Shown piece after piece: positions 9,931 through 26,287 of a stretch of DNA of 64,000 bases. Position numbers and translations under genes: made by a program. The stretch lies in the NCBI GenBank assembly GCA_032358255.1, contig JAULBX010020077.1:1-64000 (forward strand), given 5' to 3'. Source of the DNA: Heterotrichella gracilis (lineage: Eukaryota; Sar; Xanthophyceae; Tribonematales; Xanthonemataceae). Positions within the stretch are counted from its first letter, which is position 1. Each line of letters starts with the position of its first letter. The notes beneath the pieces are model-generated. The model had not been told where the DNA came from and did not search any database. It saw only the letters and a list, made by a program, of their open reading frames with translations.

Positions 9931-12900
9931 ATGTCGACCGCGTTCCACCGCAGGAACGCCGATGCGGAGCTCGAGAAGAGCCGGGTTATGCACGGCAAAG
10001 TCAAGCGGTACTGGCCGGGCAGGGCCCCCGACTGGGTGCAAGATGAGCAATCCGAAGAAGACGATGAGGCTCAGCAAATGGACCAAGACGAGGCCTCTGA
10101 CGAGGAGGAGGCCCAGCCCGTGCGCCTGGCAGCGCCAGTGGTGGTGAAAAAGGCAGACGACCCTCGGTTACAGCGCCTGGCACAGCTTTCTGGGAGGGGC
10201 GACGGTGATGCAGCGGCCACGAGGCATAGGGAGGTGGCAGCGCCCCAGGTGGTCAGGCGTCATAGGGAGGAGGTCAGCGAGGAGGAGGAGTCTGCTTCGG
10301 AGCAGGGGAGCGAACAAGAAGAGGAGGAGGACGATGAGGAGGCGATCGCAGCTCGCCGTGCAGCTGTTCGGGAGAGGTGAGAATTGTATGTGCATGCATT
10401 ACATGCATCAGTGGGGACCACATTGCAGGGGATTATACAGGCTGACACTTGGCAGGGGCTTTTGAAACAGACGGGTGCATGACTTGGGGCTTTTACTGGT
10501 GGATACGTCTCTGGGTACTATCATGCATATGCATGCATATGGATATGGGTTTGTATTGGCTGGAGTATACTGCCATGGTACAAAAGATGGCTACAAGGCA
10601 GTACCAGGCAGGGTGTGGAGAGAAACAATCTGGGTTGTTGGTCTGTGTTGGGACCTTTTGGGGGACCATGTGACGTTCACTGCCTGAAACCAGTGCCTTG
10701 GGGTTGCGTAGGTTGAAGCAGCTACAGCAGAAGGTGGAGGTACCATTGCTTGATGCGGAAGTGGAGGAGGAGGAAGAGGTGCGGGTGACGTGCATTTGGC
10801 ATACATCCAGGATTTTGACACTAACTTTTCCATGCATTTGGGGGTACCGTGGTTGAGCGCACGCGCACGCAAGTTTTGCGCTGAACATGGGCATGGAATC
10901 CAAGCACAACTTGGTTGTTAAGGGACATCTTGGTGTGGCTCAACTGTGTGCACCCTCCCGTTACAGGAAGAGGACAGCTCAGAGTATGAGACCGACTCTG
11001 AAGAGGAGGGCTTTGGGCGGCAGCGCATGAAGCCCGTGTTCGTGCCACGGGGGGAACGAGAGGTGCGGCATGCACCAACTGCTTTGCAACTCCTGGGCTG
11101 CATGCCCACACCTGTATGCCATTTGCACTCCCATGCCCAGGGACAAATCACCTTGACCTGTTCCACCTTGTCTTGTATGCTGACCACTAAAAGTGACTGA
11201 TAGTAGCACCTTCCCAGGGTAGACCACATTGTGGCGATCATCCCATGATTAAATGTGGCTTGTAAATTGGCTTGTGTACCAGCCGACTGAGTTACAGTTA
11301 TACCGTACGTCAACCTACATCCAGAACCCCAAATCGTTACCCCGATACCCTAGACCCTAAACCCTGTGTGGCCTGCATGTCAGACCATCGAGGAGCGCGA
11401 GAGGTTGCTGAGGGAGGAGGAGGAACTGGCGGAGAGGGAGAAGGAGCGACTACAGGAGCGAAAGGTATGCGCCCTAAATTATCAACCTAACCCTATACCC
11501 TAAACCCTAAACGTGAACCCTAAGGAGCTGGCAAAGAGGGAGAAGGAGCGGCTGCAGCGGAGCGGCAGGTGTGAGCCCATGATCTTAAACATACACCCTA
11601 AGGAGCGGTGCATGAGCGGAAGATATGTGCGCAACGAGACCACTTGCTTGAACTGCATCGGAGGGCACTGCAACATGGGGGCCTTGGGCAGTGCCAGTGG
11701 GCGCCACATGGCAGCGCATGCATAAGGCGAAGCTGACTTGGGACGGCAGTGTTGCATGGAGAGTGTAGCAAAACAGCACTTGCAGGTTGGCCTTGCATTG
11801 CGGGAAAAGATCACCCAGCATAGAGAAACAGGGAGTGCATGCGTGAGAAACAATGACACGTTGGTGCAAGCAATGAAACGGCTTGTGACCAAACTTGAGC
11901 ATTGCCTTTGCAGAAAGAGACCAAGGACATTGTGGTGCAAAAGATAGTGGACGACGCCAACGCTGCCAATGCAAGCACCATGGCCCCGCTGGATGTGGGT
12001 GACATCGACACTGATGACGAGAAGGATGCGGAGGCAGAGTTTGAGGCGTGGAAGCGGCGGGAGATGGCGCGTATCAAGAGGGACAGGTGGGGGTGTGGGG
12101 GTTGGTGTGGGGGTGGACTTTGTTGTGTGGTGTGTGGGGGTTAAGGGGGAGATGGCGCGGATAAGAGGGACAGGTGTGGGTGTACAGGGGTTGGTATGGG
12201 GGTGGTGGGGTGTGGCGTGGTGTGGCGTGGTCGAGTTGGTGTGGGGATGGTGTGCGGGTGGTGGGGTTGGTGGGGATATGGGTGGGAGACGGCGCGGAGG
12301 GAGAGGGACAGGTGGGGGTGGTGGGGGTGCATGATGTGGGTGGTGGCGGTGTGGTGGTGGGTTGTCAGATGGCGCGTATCAAGAAAGACAGGTTGGGTGT
12401 GGGGTGGCTGGATGTTGGGTTGGGGTGGGGTTTGATCTTCCCCATGATTAGGGGGGTAGGTGGTGCGGGTCAAGAGGTTTGGGTGCGGGTGCATCGGGTT
12501 GACAGAGATGAGGTTGTTGGTATGGGTGTGGTGTGGTGGGGTAGGGGTGGGAGATGACGAGGATTTTGGGGGCAGGTGGTGGGTGGGTGGGTGGAGTTGT
12601 GTGGATGACAGGCACTTGGGGATGGTGATGACGGCGCTTGGGGATGGTGATGACGACCAATGAGATGCCCTCCCGGTGCAGTGGCATGGCCCATTCCCAT
12701 GCCTGTCCACGTATGATGTATTCCACTTGGAAAATGCCCATGCATGTGTTCGTCCTTTGCCACGACGTACATGTTCCCTCCCTGTTGTGGTCATAACGTA
12801 AGCCTGTGTTTCCCTTCCCCCCGCCAGGGAGGAGCGCGAGAAGGAGCTGAAGGAGCTTGAAGAGAAGGAGAAGTGGAGGAACATGAGCGAGGCAGAGAGG

Positions 12901-14117
12901 GAGGAGTACCTGCGCAGGAACCCCAAGGTAAGACCCTAACAATACATTAGCAAATCCTATGTGAACCTTAACAGAAGGGAAAACCTAAATCTTAGAGTGG
13001 TGCAACATGAGCACGGCGGAGAGGGAGGAGATAGGAAATCCAATGTAAAACCCTAAGTGAACCGTAAGTAAACCCTTAAGTTCAAACTCTAATGTAGGCG
13101 CAACGTGAGGGAGGCAGGTGCACAGGGGAAGGGGCGCCTTGTCCACCACTGTTGGAACCTAATGCCGCTCTGCAACCCTAAAATGGCTCCCCTGGCAGGT
13201 CATGGAGCAGATCAGCAAGCGGGAGTGGCGCTTTCCTGAACTAAATACTAAAGGCCTCAAACCCATGGCCCCGGTTCCAGTGTAATGAAGGGCGTCAAAA
13301 GGAAGCAGCGCTTGTTCAAACCCTGGAACCCGAATTCCTTCAACCCTAAACCCCAATGCCCCGTCCCGCAGGTGATGGAGCAGGGTACCAAGAAGAAGTG
13401 GCGCTTCTTGCAAAAGTACTGGCACAAGGGCGCTTTCTTCCAGGACACGGAGGATGCAACCTTTGGGGAGGCAACCACGCGGGAGGACGCGATCTTTGGC
13501 AGGGACTACTCTGCGCCCACTGGGGAGGACAAGCTGGATCGGTCAATCCTGCCAAAGATCATGCAGGTGGGTGGGGATGGTACAGTGTGGTGGTGGGATA
13601 CCGGCATGGTGTTTGGGGTGGTGGGCGGTTGGGGGCTGGTGGTGGGTGGTAGCGACTACTCTGCATCTGTTGGGGAGGACAAGCGGGATCGGTCCATTCT
13701 GCCAAAGATCAGGTGGGTGGGTATTACAACTTTGGGGGGGGGGGTGATTTTTGGTGTAAACAAAATGTACGAACAATGTGATTGTACACAGTATGCAATT
13801 CAGCGGTCAGAACATGATAGGACGAGATTATTGGAGGGATTACTGTGCGACTCATGCATTTCAGAGAAATTCCAGCCGATTTGGCCGAATCCCAGCCTGC
13901 GGCACCCCCACCCCGGCTTTGCAGCTGTTAACAGGGCTGTGTGTGCTCTCAGGTCAAAAACTTTGGGCGGCGCGGCCAGACCAAGTGGAGCCACCTTGTG
14001 GACGAGGACACCACCAACTGGGAGAGCCCCTGGGTGGCGCAGCCAGATGCCAAGGCCAAGAAGAAGATGGCGGGGATGGAACAGATATTCGAGAAGCCCA
14101 AGACCTACCGCACCTAG
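9931..14117 (+). CDS. MFAP1: MFAP1, spliceosomal B-complex protein
   Basis: Eight exons: 9931-10376, 10712-10778, 10967-11062, 11384-11464, 11914-12086, 12828-12927, 13372-13566 and 13953-14117. They total 1323 nt (440 aa), essentially the length of human MFAP1. The first third is a highly charged region with acidic stretches, as in the family. The conserved C-terminal half includes EEERERLLREEE-type coiled coil, DDANAANASTM, DIDTDDEKDAEAEFEAWKRR, KWRNMSEAEREEYLRRNPK, the KWRFLQKYWHKGAFFQD block and GRRGQTKWSHLVDEDTT near the end. MFAP1 is a nuclear component of the precatalytic spliceosome (B complex) needed for pre-mRNA splicing. The 5' ATG has a CCACC context. Introns 4 to 7 contain repeated fragments of the neighbouring exons, mostly G-rich. 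Confidence 0.95.
11516..11575 (+). repeat. Exon echo: copy of MFAP1 exon 4 end
   Basis: This is a near-copy of the end of exon 4 (GAGCTGGCAAAGAGGGAGAA compared with GAACTGGCGGAGAGGGAGAA) inside intron 4, preceded by CCCTAAACCCTAAACG. A shorter and weaker third copy follows around 11597-11630. The copied segment includes the junction with the intron. Confidence 0.8.
12149..12399 (+). repeat. Three echoes of MFAP1 exon 5 end
   Basis: Copies of the exon 5 end plus donor (GAGATGGCGCGTATCAAGAG then GGACAGGTGG) occur at about 12149-12180, 12284-12318 and 12367-12399. The original ends at 12086. The linkers are a GTGGGG-rich, low-complexity sequence that continues to about 12600. Each copy retains a GACAGGT donor-like site, so the intron holds several spare donors. 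Confidence 0.8.
13003..13715 (+). repeat. Echoes flanking MFAP1 exons 6 and 7
   Basis: Bases 13003-13040 copy the middle of exon 6 (ACATGAGC...GGAGAGGGAGGAG). Bases 13196-13240 and 13285-13315 are diverged copies of the exon 7 start (CAGGTCATGGAGCAG; compare 13369-13420). Bases 13651-13715 copy the exon 7 end (GGGGAGGACAAGC...CCAAAGATC) together with its donor. The true exon 7 (13372-13566) sits inside this span. It is identified by continuity of the conserved protein. Confidence 0.75.
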
Positions 14118-15430
14118 GTGGTGGGGATGGGGGATGGGGATGGTGGCGGCAGGGGCTGCTGGTGGGTGTATGGTGGTGTGTGTGTTGGGGGGGGGGGGGA
14201 GGGGGTTTCGAGATGCCAAAGGGGTGCCTCACCTATGCCCAGGGGTGGGGAGGTGGCGTGGTTGTGAGGCTAGTGCTGCGGGTGCTTGTGGGGTATATGC
14301 CGGGCGTGGCGTGGGGTGGTCCCAGGGCCAGGCTGACGGAACAGTGTGTGGCATTTCTGTACATTGTATGCGGGGTATTGAAAGGGGTGGGTGGGGCTGG
14401 TACTGGGTTGTAGTACCGCTTTCAGTCTTTGCTTTTATTTAATAGTTTGTTTTTGGTTTCAGCAGTATGATGTTGTCCTTGATGCACTGGCGCAGTGTTG
14501 TTTGCAGCCTTACAGAAAAGTTTAAATGTGGAAGACCTGCAGTACAACCACTCGTAGGAAGGTTAGGTTTTAGGGTGCGCGCCACACCGCTTGGTGTGCG
14601 CCCCTTGTCAGCGCAACACAAGCGCTCCTAATTTAAATTTGGCACGCTTGGCATGCTAACCTGGCTTCGAAGCTGGAAAGCAAATACTTACTTACTTACG
14701 CTTGGCATGGCTTTTCATGGCGTATTGCTGCGGCGCTGGATCTGTACACTACTACCGTGCAGGGAGCCTTGGCCATGGGTGCCTACGTGCAGCCTGGTGC
14801 ACCAACGTGGTGCTGGACTGGGCACTGAGAGCCCACGAGGTTACCTGGTGGCCCACTGAAGGGTTGGTACCATCTTGTAAGCACATTTTGGGCATTTATC
14901 GTAGGCTAGTGGCCATGAGTACGCCGACTAGGCCTATAGCTATGGAGGACTAGCTGTCATGAGACAACGGTTGTTTCATGATCACCGCCTTGCTATATGT
15001 GTGCGCTGTAACACCGCTTCCAAAGAGGTGCTTCACCGGGAGCCACTGTGGGCTATCACAGGTGCAACAGTGCCATTCACTACAGCACCCACAAAACCCT
15101 TCAAAAGGGTTCCAGTGGGGTCCACTGTTGAACTCAGCGTTCGTACCGAGTCATGTCAGAAGGTTTAAAACGGTAACTTTGGTAACAGTTATTAACGGTA
15201 AACCAGCAGTTGCAGCAGGAACAACGTGGCAACACATATGGGTATCTGCACATGCATGCATGCATCTGACAGTGGGGCACTCGGCAACGGCCTAGGGACC
15301 CTACATCAAGAGAGGGAGCACCGTTCACCCCTCTTCTTTATAACACCGCATCAGGAACCACGGTTTCGACTTTGGTGGTATTCAAACCCTTGAATACGGG
15401 TGCTGCTTTGCGCCAGAGCTGCTGATAACC
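14118..15430. other. Intergenic region; start of a ~1.7-kb tandem duplication
   Basis: G-rich sequence follows the MFAP1 stop, then AT-richer sequence. From about 15087 the sequence is homologous to 16770 onward (shared CAAAACCCTTCAA and GGGTTCCAGTGGGGTCC), so the duplication includes the promoter region of the two paralogues. No other gene was recognised. Confidence 0.6.
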
Positions 15431-16482
15431 ATGCAGAGCGTGCTTGCCACCTCTTCGACTACACAGCACCCACTAGTGTGCCAGCCACGCCAGGTCCGTG
15501 TGCCTGGGGTCGCTATTGGCAACACAATTGGCAAGAATATCGGGGCCACCTTCAAAGCCTCCGTTCACAAGCCGAAGAGGACGAGCGCAGGTTCCATCGT
15601 AGCGGTGAGTCTCCTTTGCAAGGGTTCCAGCAGCTGGGTTGGGGCGTCCGGAGATCCCTCGTCCCAAGAACAAGAACTACCCCTCTGCGTTCTGAACTTT
15701 TGACACTGGTTTGCAGAAGTCATCGCGACCGGAGCGTGTGGCCAAGCCTGCCCCTACACCCACCAAGACACAAGGGCGCTTCGAAGTCAATGAATTCATC
15801 TCCAGTTTCTTCCCTGGATGTAGCGGAGGAGACTTCTTGTTTTTTGGGGGCACCATCGTCTCTCAGGTGTGGGGCGCGCTAACGCTTTCCCCATCTCAAC
15901 AGGTACGCTGTATATTGCCGGCATCCGTTTCTGTCCCCCCATTACTGCTGCTGCTGCCCCTCAGCCGTGCTGTGACCCAATGCATGCATAGCTACTTCTA
16001 TGGCATGCAGATGACAGCACACGTGCCTGAGTGCACTGTTAACCCGCTGCACAGCTGTTTTCAACAGCATATAGCTTGGCGCCTGTGCACATCGTTGAGT
16101 TCACACATGTTTTAAAACTACCAGTACTGCTGGCAGTGCAGGTGGCACTGACGGTTTGGAACGCGTTTTGGGTCGTGATGAGCTTGGCCTGGTACTAAGA
16201 AGATGAAGAGGAGGCAGCAGCGGAAGAGGTTCTGAAACTGGGCGAGCGCGTCATCACTGTAAGTCTACAACTCTGCGTGTACCCATGGCAAGTTGGTTAC
16301 CCACTCCTGCGCAGGCAACTTTGTCACCCACTCCCTGCGCAGCATGCTTGGTCTTACAAGCTCTGCGCACTTGGTTTCACGCAAGTATTCATTTGCAGGT
16401 GGACATGGTGCACAGGAACCAGCGTGTGGACCACATGCGCCTGCTGCCCTTGCTGAACATTGTGGCAGCAAAACCCCGCTGA
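15431..16482 (+). pseudogene. Tandem copy A of an unrecognised plastid-type membrane protein, in-frame TAA
   Basis: Exons 15431-15604, 15717-15902, 16142-16258 and 16399-16482 correspond one to one with those of copy B. The N-terminus (MQSVLATSSTTQHP...) is Ser/Thr-rich and basic, like a chloroplast transit peptide. Two hydrophobic segments, around FLFFGGTIVSQVWG and VALTVWNAFWVVMSLAW, suggest membrane spans. Exon 3 carries an in-frame TAA at 16196-16198. The sequence after it (EDEEEAAAEEVLKLGERVIT) aligns in the same frame with copy B (EDDEEAAAKEALTVGQRLIT). The copy is therefore either a pseudogene or makes a 138-aa truncated product. I do not recognise the family. Confidence 0.6.
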
Positions 16483-17108
16483 TGGCTACCCAATGGCCAG
16501 TCATGACTCGATTCACTTGCACGTGCCACAGTACTATGTGTTGTCTTGTACAGTTTGTGTCAAGGCTGCATTACTTGATTGTGCAGGCTAATTGCTGCCA
16601 GGTCCATGCATGACAATATTATGGTGTCCTGTGTACTGACAGTAACTAATTAGTTATAACTAAGACTGCCATTGAGGATAAGCTAAATAATGAAGTCAAT
16701 ATGCTCATCCTGCACAGGGAGTGGACCATCGCGGGTAGCCTAGCTGGGTTGCTGAGCACCCACCCAGCACCCACCTGCAAAACCCTTCAAGAGGGTTCCA
16801 GTGGGGTCCGATGTTGCAGTTTGCTTAGAGGCATAATGTGTCAGGTGGTAACTGGAAACTTGGTTCAAAGTTGTTGGGTGTAAACCAGCACTGCAGCAGG
16901 GACAAAGTGGCAAACACTGGTGACTGCACATGCATGCATGCATTGTGTCATGTGGTAATGGCTTAGGTATCCTACATAACAAGAAAGAGAGCGCCGTCCA
17001 AACCTCTTCTGTTGAACACCACGTCAGGCATCAGGCCTCGACTTGAGTGATATTCAACTACTTTGATACGGCTATTGCTTTGTGCCAGAGCTGCTCATGT
17101 CAACAACC

Positions 17109-18311
17109 ATGCAGAGGGTGTATGCAACCTCTTCGACTACACAGCACCCACTAGTGTGCCAGCCACGTCAGGTCCGTGTGGCTGGGCGCGCTATTGGCAA
17201 CACTATTGGCGTCAATTTGAGGGCTTGTGTTTACAAGCCGAAGAGGATCCGGACGAGCGCAGGCTGCACTGTAGCGGTGAGTCCCCTTTGCAACGGTTTT
17301 GACAGCTGGGTTGCAACCCAATTGCAATTGGTGGGTCATAAGAACAAGAAGTATTCCTAGTATTCCTCTGTGTTCTGAAACTTGACAGTGGTGTGCAGAA
17401 GGCAACGCCCCTGAATTCAAACCCCGAGCTCAAGGCTGCACCCACCAAGAAACTAGGGCCCTTCATCTCTAACACCTACCTTGGACCTTTCATCTGCGTG
17501 TTGGGGACTACCTTCGCCGCTGAGGTGTTGGGCGCGCCAGAGCTTCCCCCATCTGGCCAGGTATGCTGTGCGTTGCCGGCGCTCGGTTATGGCCCAATTC
17601 CATTTCTGCTGCTGCTGCCACTAAGCTGTAACCCAGTGCCCAGCTATTCACCGTTGCACAGCTATTGTTGACAGCATATTGCTTGACACTTGTGCATATC
17701 TTTACCTTCACATATGTGGTAAAACTATTGCTGGCGTTGCAGGTGGCACTGACGGTTTGGAACTCACTTGTTGTGGTCACAAACTTCTGCTTGGTCAGAT
17801 ATTTCACCTACATCGAAGCGAAGGAAGATGACGAGGAGGCAGCAGCGAAAGAGGCCCTGACAGTGGGGCAGCGTCTCATCACCGTAAGTCTACTACCTTG
17901 CTTGAACCAGTACTTGGAGTTACCGTTGAAGGGTTAGCAATTGACCCTTACACAAATTACCCATGGCAACTTGCTACGTATACCCACGCTGGTCTAGACC
18001 TTGATCTTGGTCTCACACCTGTGGTCAAACTGCAGGTGGAGGCGGTGCACAACAACCAGCAGGTGGGCCTTATGCTGCCGAAGTGCAAAATAATAGCAAA
18101 AACCGACAACAACCCCGCCAACCTGGACAGCTATTGTGCAAACTGAGTGCAGAACCTGCCATGTGTGGAGGGCCGCAGGGTGGAGCGGGTGGAGTACCTG
18201 CTCCAGAACGACGAGGGGGTGGCCACCCTTGAGAGCTTTGCTGACTTTGACAACGTCCTCAGCGTGTTTGCAAGGGTGGACACGGTCCGCATCCAGCTGG
18301 TGGACGGGTAG
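17109..18311 (+). CDS. Tandem copy B of an unrecognised plastid-type membrane protein, possible TGA break
   Basis: Exons 17109-17276, 17399-17560, 17743-17883 and 18036-18146 give 193 aa up to a TGA at 18144-18146. The leader (MQRVYATSSTTQHP) looks plastid-directed. Hydrophobic stretches lie at PFICVLGTTFAAEVLG and VWNSLVVVTNFCLV, followed by an acidic, Ala-rich segment. The same frame stays open after the TGA to a TAG at 18309-18311 and encodes a well-formed acidic/hydrophobic segment (RRVERVEYLLQNDEGVATLE). The gene may therefore have lost its end to a nonsense change, or the TGA may be read through. Copy A is 1.68 kb upstream and shares promoter and intron positions. The function is not recognised. 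Confidence 0.55.
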
Positions 18312-19330
18312 GGTAGTTGGGTCCCAGCACCAACTCACCCAATGGCGATAGCACTGATACGGAACAGCGTAGTTCCAACCCATGGGTTTTTTAGGGTTGT
18401 TGTTTGGGTCCAGTGTGTGCTGTGCCAGAGAAGAGGAGGTTTCGTCTGCTGGTCACACCCTGTGTTGCTGTGCACTCGATGCAGTACATTGGTACAAAAT
18501 GGTGCAGCTCATAGCACAGTGCGCAGAGTGTATTTGCAGTTCTATCTAGAGTTCTATCACAGATAGAGTGTTTGAAATAAGCCGATGACGGCTTGGAACG
18601 CCTTTTGTTTGTTTGTTTTGAGTGTTTGAAATTATAAGTTAGAGATAGCGTGTAATTGACGTTCTAGTCAGAGATAGAGTGTTTCTGTGTTGGACTTTTA
18701 GGTACTGGCTGTAGCGTGAAGCAGCTTTTGCTTTTGCAAACATGCACGTAACGGTCCCTTGGCGCGCCAGCCGGCAACAAGGAATAAATATCACACAGTT
18801 TAACCTGTTATAAATAGCTGTGCCAGTTAGAACTGTGGTATATGTGTTCCTTATTGCCACCATGCACGCCAAGGGTTGCATGGAGCGCGCGTGCCAACAC
18901 ATGGACTGTACCGAGCAGTGGCGCTTGGGAGAAGGAAAGGACCCTCCATTGCGTGCATGGCATGGTGCATGCTGCCATGCATGGCGCGTGGACGGATGCA
19001 GTTGCAAACTCCTGCAGCAGCAAGCACACAGTTCCAAGCCTATAATTCCATGGAGCAGTGGCGTTGCTTTGGTGACTGTGAACCTGCTTTGTCTAGATAC
19101 CCATATCTATTCGTGTGGGGTTGATACTGGTTTCAGAGCTCAGACAGCACTGTGACATGGGTGAGTGGACCACATATCTGCTGCATATAGAAACAACTCT
19201 GCAACAAGCTGCTCCACACAGCACGTACCCACGGTATCCCTGATACACTGCACTGGAAACCACCACCACCTTCTGAGTTCCAAGTCCTTGTTGTTGCGCT
19301 ACGCCGTGTGTCTGCTTCGTGGGTGGTGGC
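18312..19330. other. Intergenic region without a recognised gene
   Basis: The sequence is moderately AT-rich with short repeated phrases (AGAGATAG...TGTTT variants at 18535-18690). It presumably contains the cysteine synthase promoter. No conserved coding segment was found on either strand. Confidence 0.5.
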
Positions 19331-24265
<4,935 letters not shown>

Positions 24266-24520
24266 ATGCACACATGTCATGCCCACATCCTGAACGCGCG
24301 TGTGGGATAGGCGTGCCCACCATAGCAACCGCTGGTTGCTTCACGTGGGCTTTGGGCAGCTGGGGCAGCGCAGGGGTCTGTTGGCAGGGTGGGTGTAGAG
24401 CTGGGGGTGATAAGCTTGGGAGGTGTTGTGGAGATTTTAACGGGTTTCCTTGCGGCGCTCGGGGTGCGGGGGCTGGTGGCAGTTGCGGGTGGGGGGGGGT
24501 GGCAGTTGAAGCCTCCGGAG
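24266..24520 (+). repeat. Echo of the fusion gene 3' end in its 3' flank
   Basis: After the stop codon, GGCGTGCCCACC near 24310 and GTGGGTGTAGAGCTGG...GGGTTTCCTTGCGGCGC near 24389-24460 resemble the last exon (compare 24130-24255). Substitutions and gaps make it non-coding. It is a 3' counterpart of the intronic exon echoes. Confidence 0.65.
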
Positions 24521-24870
24521 GAAGGAGCTGGTTTTTAAGGTGCCAGAGAACAGGTGGTGTTGGTTGTTGGTTGGTTGAGTGCTGTGTACTTGTGACCTAT
24601 GGTTTTTAGGCTATATACTGTGTGCATTCAACGTGTTGTCTGGCCTGCAGTGCGATTAGTTCTTTCTGGAAGCACATAGTGGCAAGGAGAAGGAATGCAT
24701 GGGCCTTATACACAACACTGCTCAGTGTGGTCTGCTGTTGCCTTTCGAGGTACCCCAAAGTATTTTGGGGCATATCTTCCTACTGACGTTGGGCTCAGCA
24801 GAAATTGCCCCAATAAGTGAAAATTGTGAAAGAAAAATCCAAAAACAAATGTGCTGAAAAAAGCAAAAAG
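24521..24870. other. Convergent spacer, left part
   Basis: This holds the probable 3' end of the cysteine synthase fusion transcript and AT-rich sequence flanking the tRNA gene. No other feature was recognised. Confidence 0.5.
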
Positions 24871-24943
24871 TGGAGATGGAGGGCATCGATCCCTCTGCCT
24901 CTCGCATGCTAAGCGAGCGCTCTACCATTTGAGCTACATCCCC
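24871..24943 (-). tRNA. trnA-AGC: tRNA-Ala (anticodon AGC)
   Basis: The 73-nt cloverleaf reads 5'->3' on the minus strand from 24943. The acceptor stem GGGGATG pairs with CATCTCC with one G-U, followed by discriminator A. The A-box region is TAGCTCAAATGGTAGAGC. The anticodon stem CTCGC/GCGAG encloses the loop TTAGCAT with anticodon AGC. The T-stem GAGGG/CCCTC encloses ATCGATG. There is no intron and no encoded CCA, as in nuclear tRNA genes. An AT-rich, T-poor minus-strand flank follows; a T-run terminator is visible as A-rich sequence on the plus strand at 24837-24869. Confidence 0.93.
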
Positions 24944-26287
24944 ATCGGTTGACAATTGGCATATTTCAGCAAACTATAATTGCTGTAGCTAGCTCAACAA
25001 GTTATTAGGGTACAGTACGGCTAGATGAGCAGGAAATGTTCCGTAAGCAGCCATGGTCTAAGCTTGCCGTACACCTATGAGCATGCCTGGGCAGGAAAGA
25101 ACATAGGTGGAAACGTGAACGTTCCGAGCTCGTAGTCGTAGAGACATACGGTAGGTTATCGCTAGGACCTGGTGGGCGCCCACTTTGAACTACCGGCATT
25201 TCTTGGTGGACGGTCCTATCAAGGAAGCACTCGCTGCAGGTTGAGGTATCGTCGATGAGGATACAGCATGCCGCATACTACTAGTGAGGCCGCTTTCACC
25301 GGGATGTGAAGTCACTCGCACAGTACAGCCAGTTCAGTCTCATATCATCTAGCAAGAGGCACCCAGCTCTGTCATAAACCACCTCCATTTAATAAAGTGC
25401 ACCATTCTGAGTACATTTTGCAGCATATACTTGGGTCCTTTTGAAGGAGCTCGATCTTGATGTCCCACTGCTGACATCCTGCCAACAAACAAACAATGGT
25501 GCTGCCAGCAACCCCTTTGGTGTGTGCTCGGAGTGGCAGCACACTATTCCCATAGCACCGGCACCATCAGTACAGGTCTGTCTAGACAGGTTACACGGTT
25601 TGTGTTGTGCAGTACGCCAAGTCAATTACCTGTTAACCAACGCCAAATACCGGTATGTATCGGTATATAGCTCAGCGCATCACACAGCAGTGCAAAGGAA
25701 CACTGTCATTGTCTACAACAATCAAGCTCCACACACTACCAGTCGTATGCTGCAGATGCTGTTGCCTCACCCGCAATTACTACATGCTGGCGACACTGCT
25801 GCAACAACAACTGTGTGGTGGAAAAAACAGTTAAAGTAAACCCGAGCCAACCCAACATCCCACGGGCAAACTAAAAAATATAAGTGGAAACAAAACCAGA
25901 GAAAAGGCACTTGCAAGTGGTGTAGCTATTGAGTTGACAACCGTGTGGGACAATTCCAAGCCAAAGTATATGGCTGAACATACCGGCACCACAGCTACCA
26001 TTGCAATTCAATGCTCAACAATACTTACTGACATGCGTTCCAGCGGTATAGCCAAACCGGCAACGCTCAACCATGCCCGGACTTATATTCTGCTTTTCGT
26101 CCGACACCAACATGACAACTGGGGCCTGCATTGAACACTGACGAGCATCACAAGGGTGATCACTCTGCATTGGCAGGCGGGCATCATCCACTCCATTCAA
26201 CACCGGCGGGCATCACAGTGGGTTGCTCTGGATGGACAGGCGCGGCTCTCTATTCGTTGGAGTCCAATCCATTGAAAAGCGCTATAA
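24944..26287. other. Spacer with no recognised gene
   Basis: This 1.3-kb region upstream of the tRNA and downstream of the flippase stop was examined on both strands. It is unlike the telomere-linker introns: balanced composition and no clear repeats, except at 26205-26265. There is a 132-codon open frame at 25441-25839 (+), but it shows no recognisable domain. Comparisons from memory with 5S, U2, U3, U5 and U6 RNAs gave no match. Confidence 0.45.
26205..26265 (-). repeat. Echo of the flippase last exon end
   Basis: CATCACAGTGGGTTGCTCTG and GATGGACAGGCGCGGCTCTC repeat the region of the flippase stop codon at 26283-26340 (AATCACAGTGGATTGCTCTG). The copied segment spans the stop codon and 3'-UTR. 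It lies downstream on the gene's strand. Confidence 0.85.

Noticed and set aside
12141-12926. Long Pro/Ser/His-rich open frame on the minus strand
   Set aside because: It is the complement of a G-rich MFAP1 intron and an exon; no domain, and explained by composition.
25000-25350. Possible structured RNA gene beside the tRNA
   Set aside because: The sequence is balanced and non-repetitive, but I could not match it to 5S, U-snRNAs, SRP or RNase P RNA, so no call was made.
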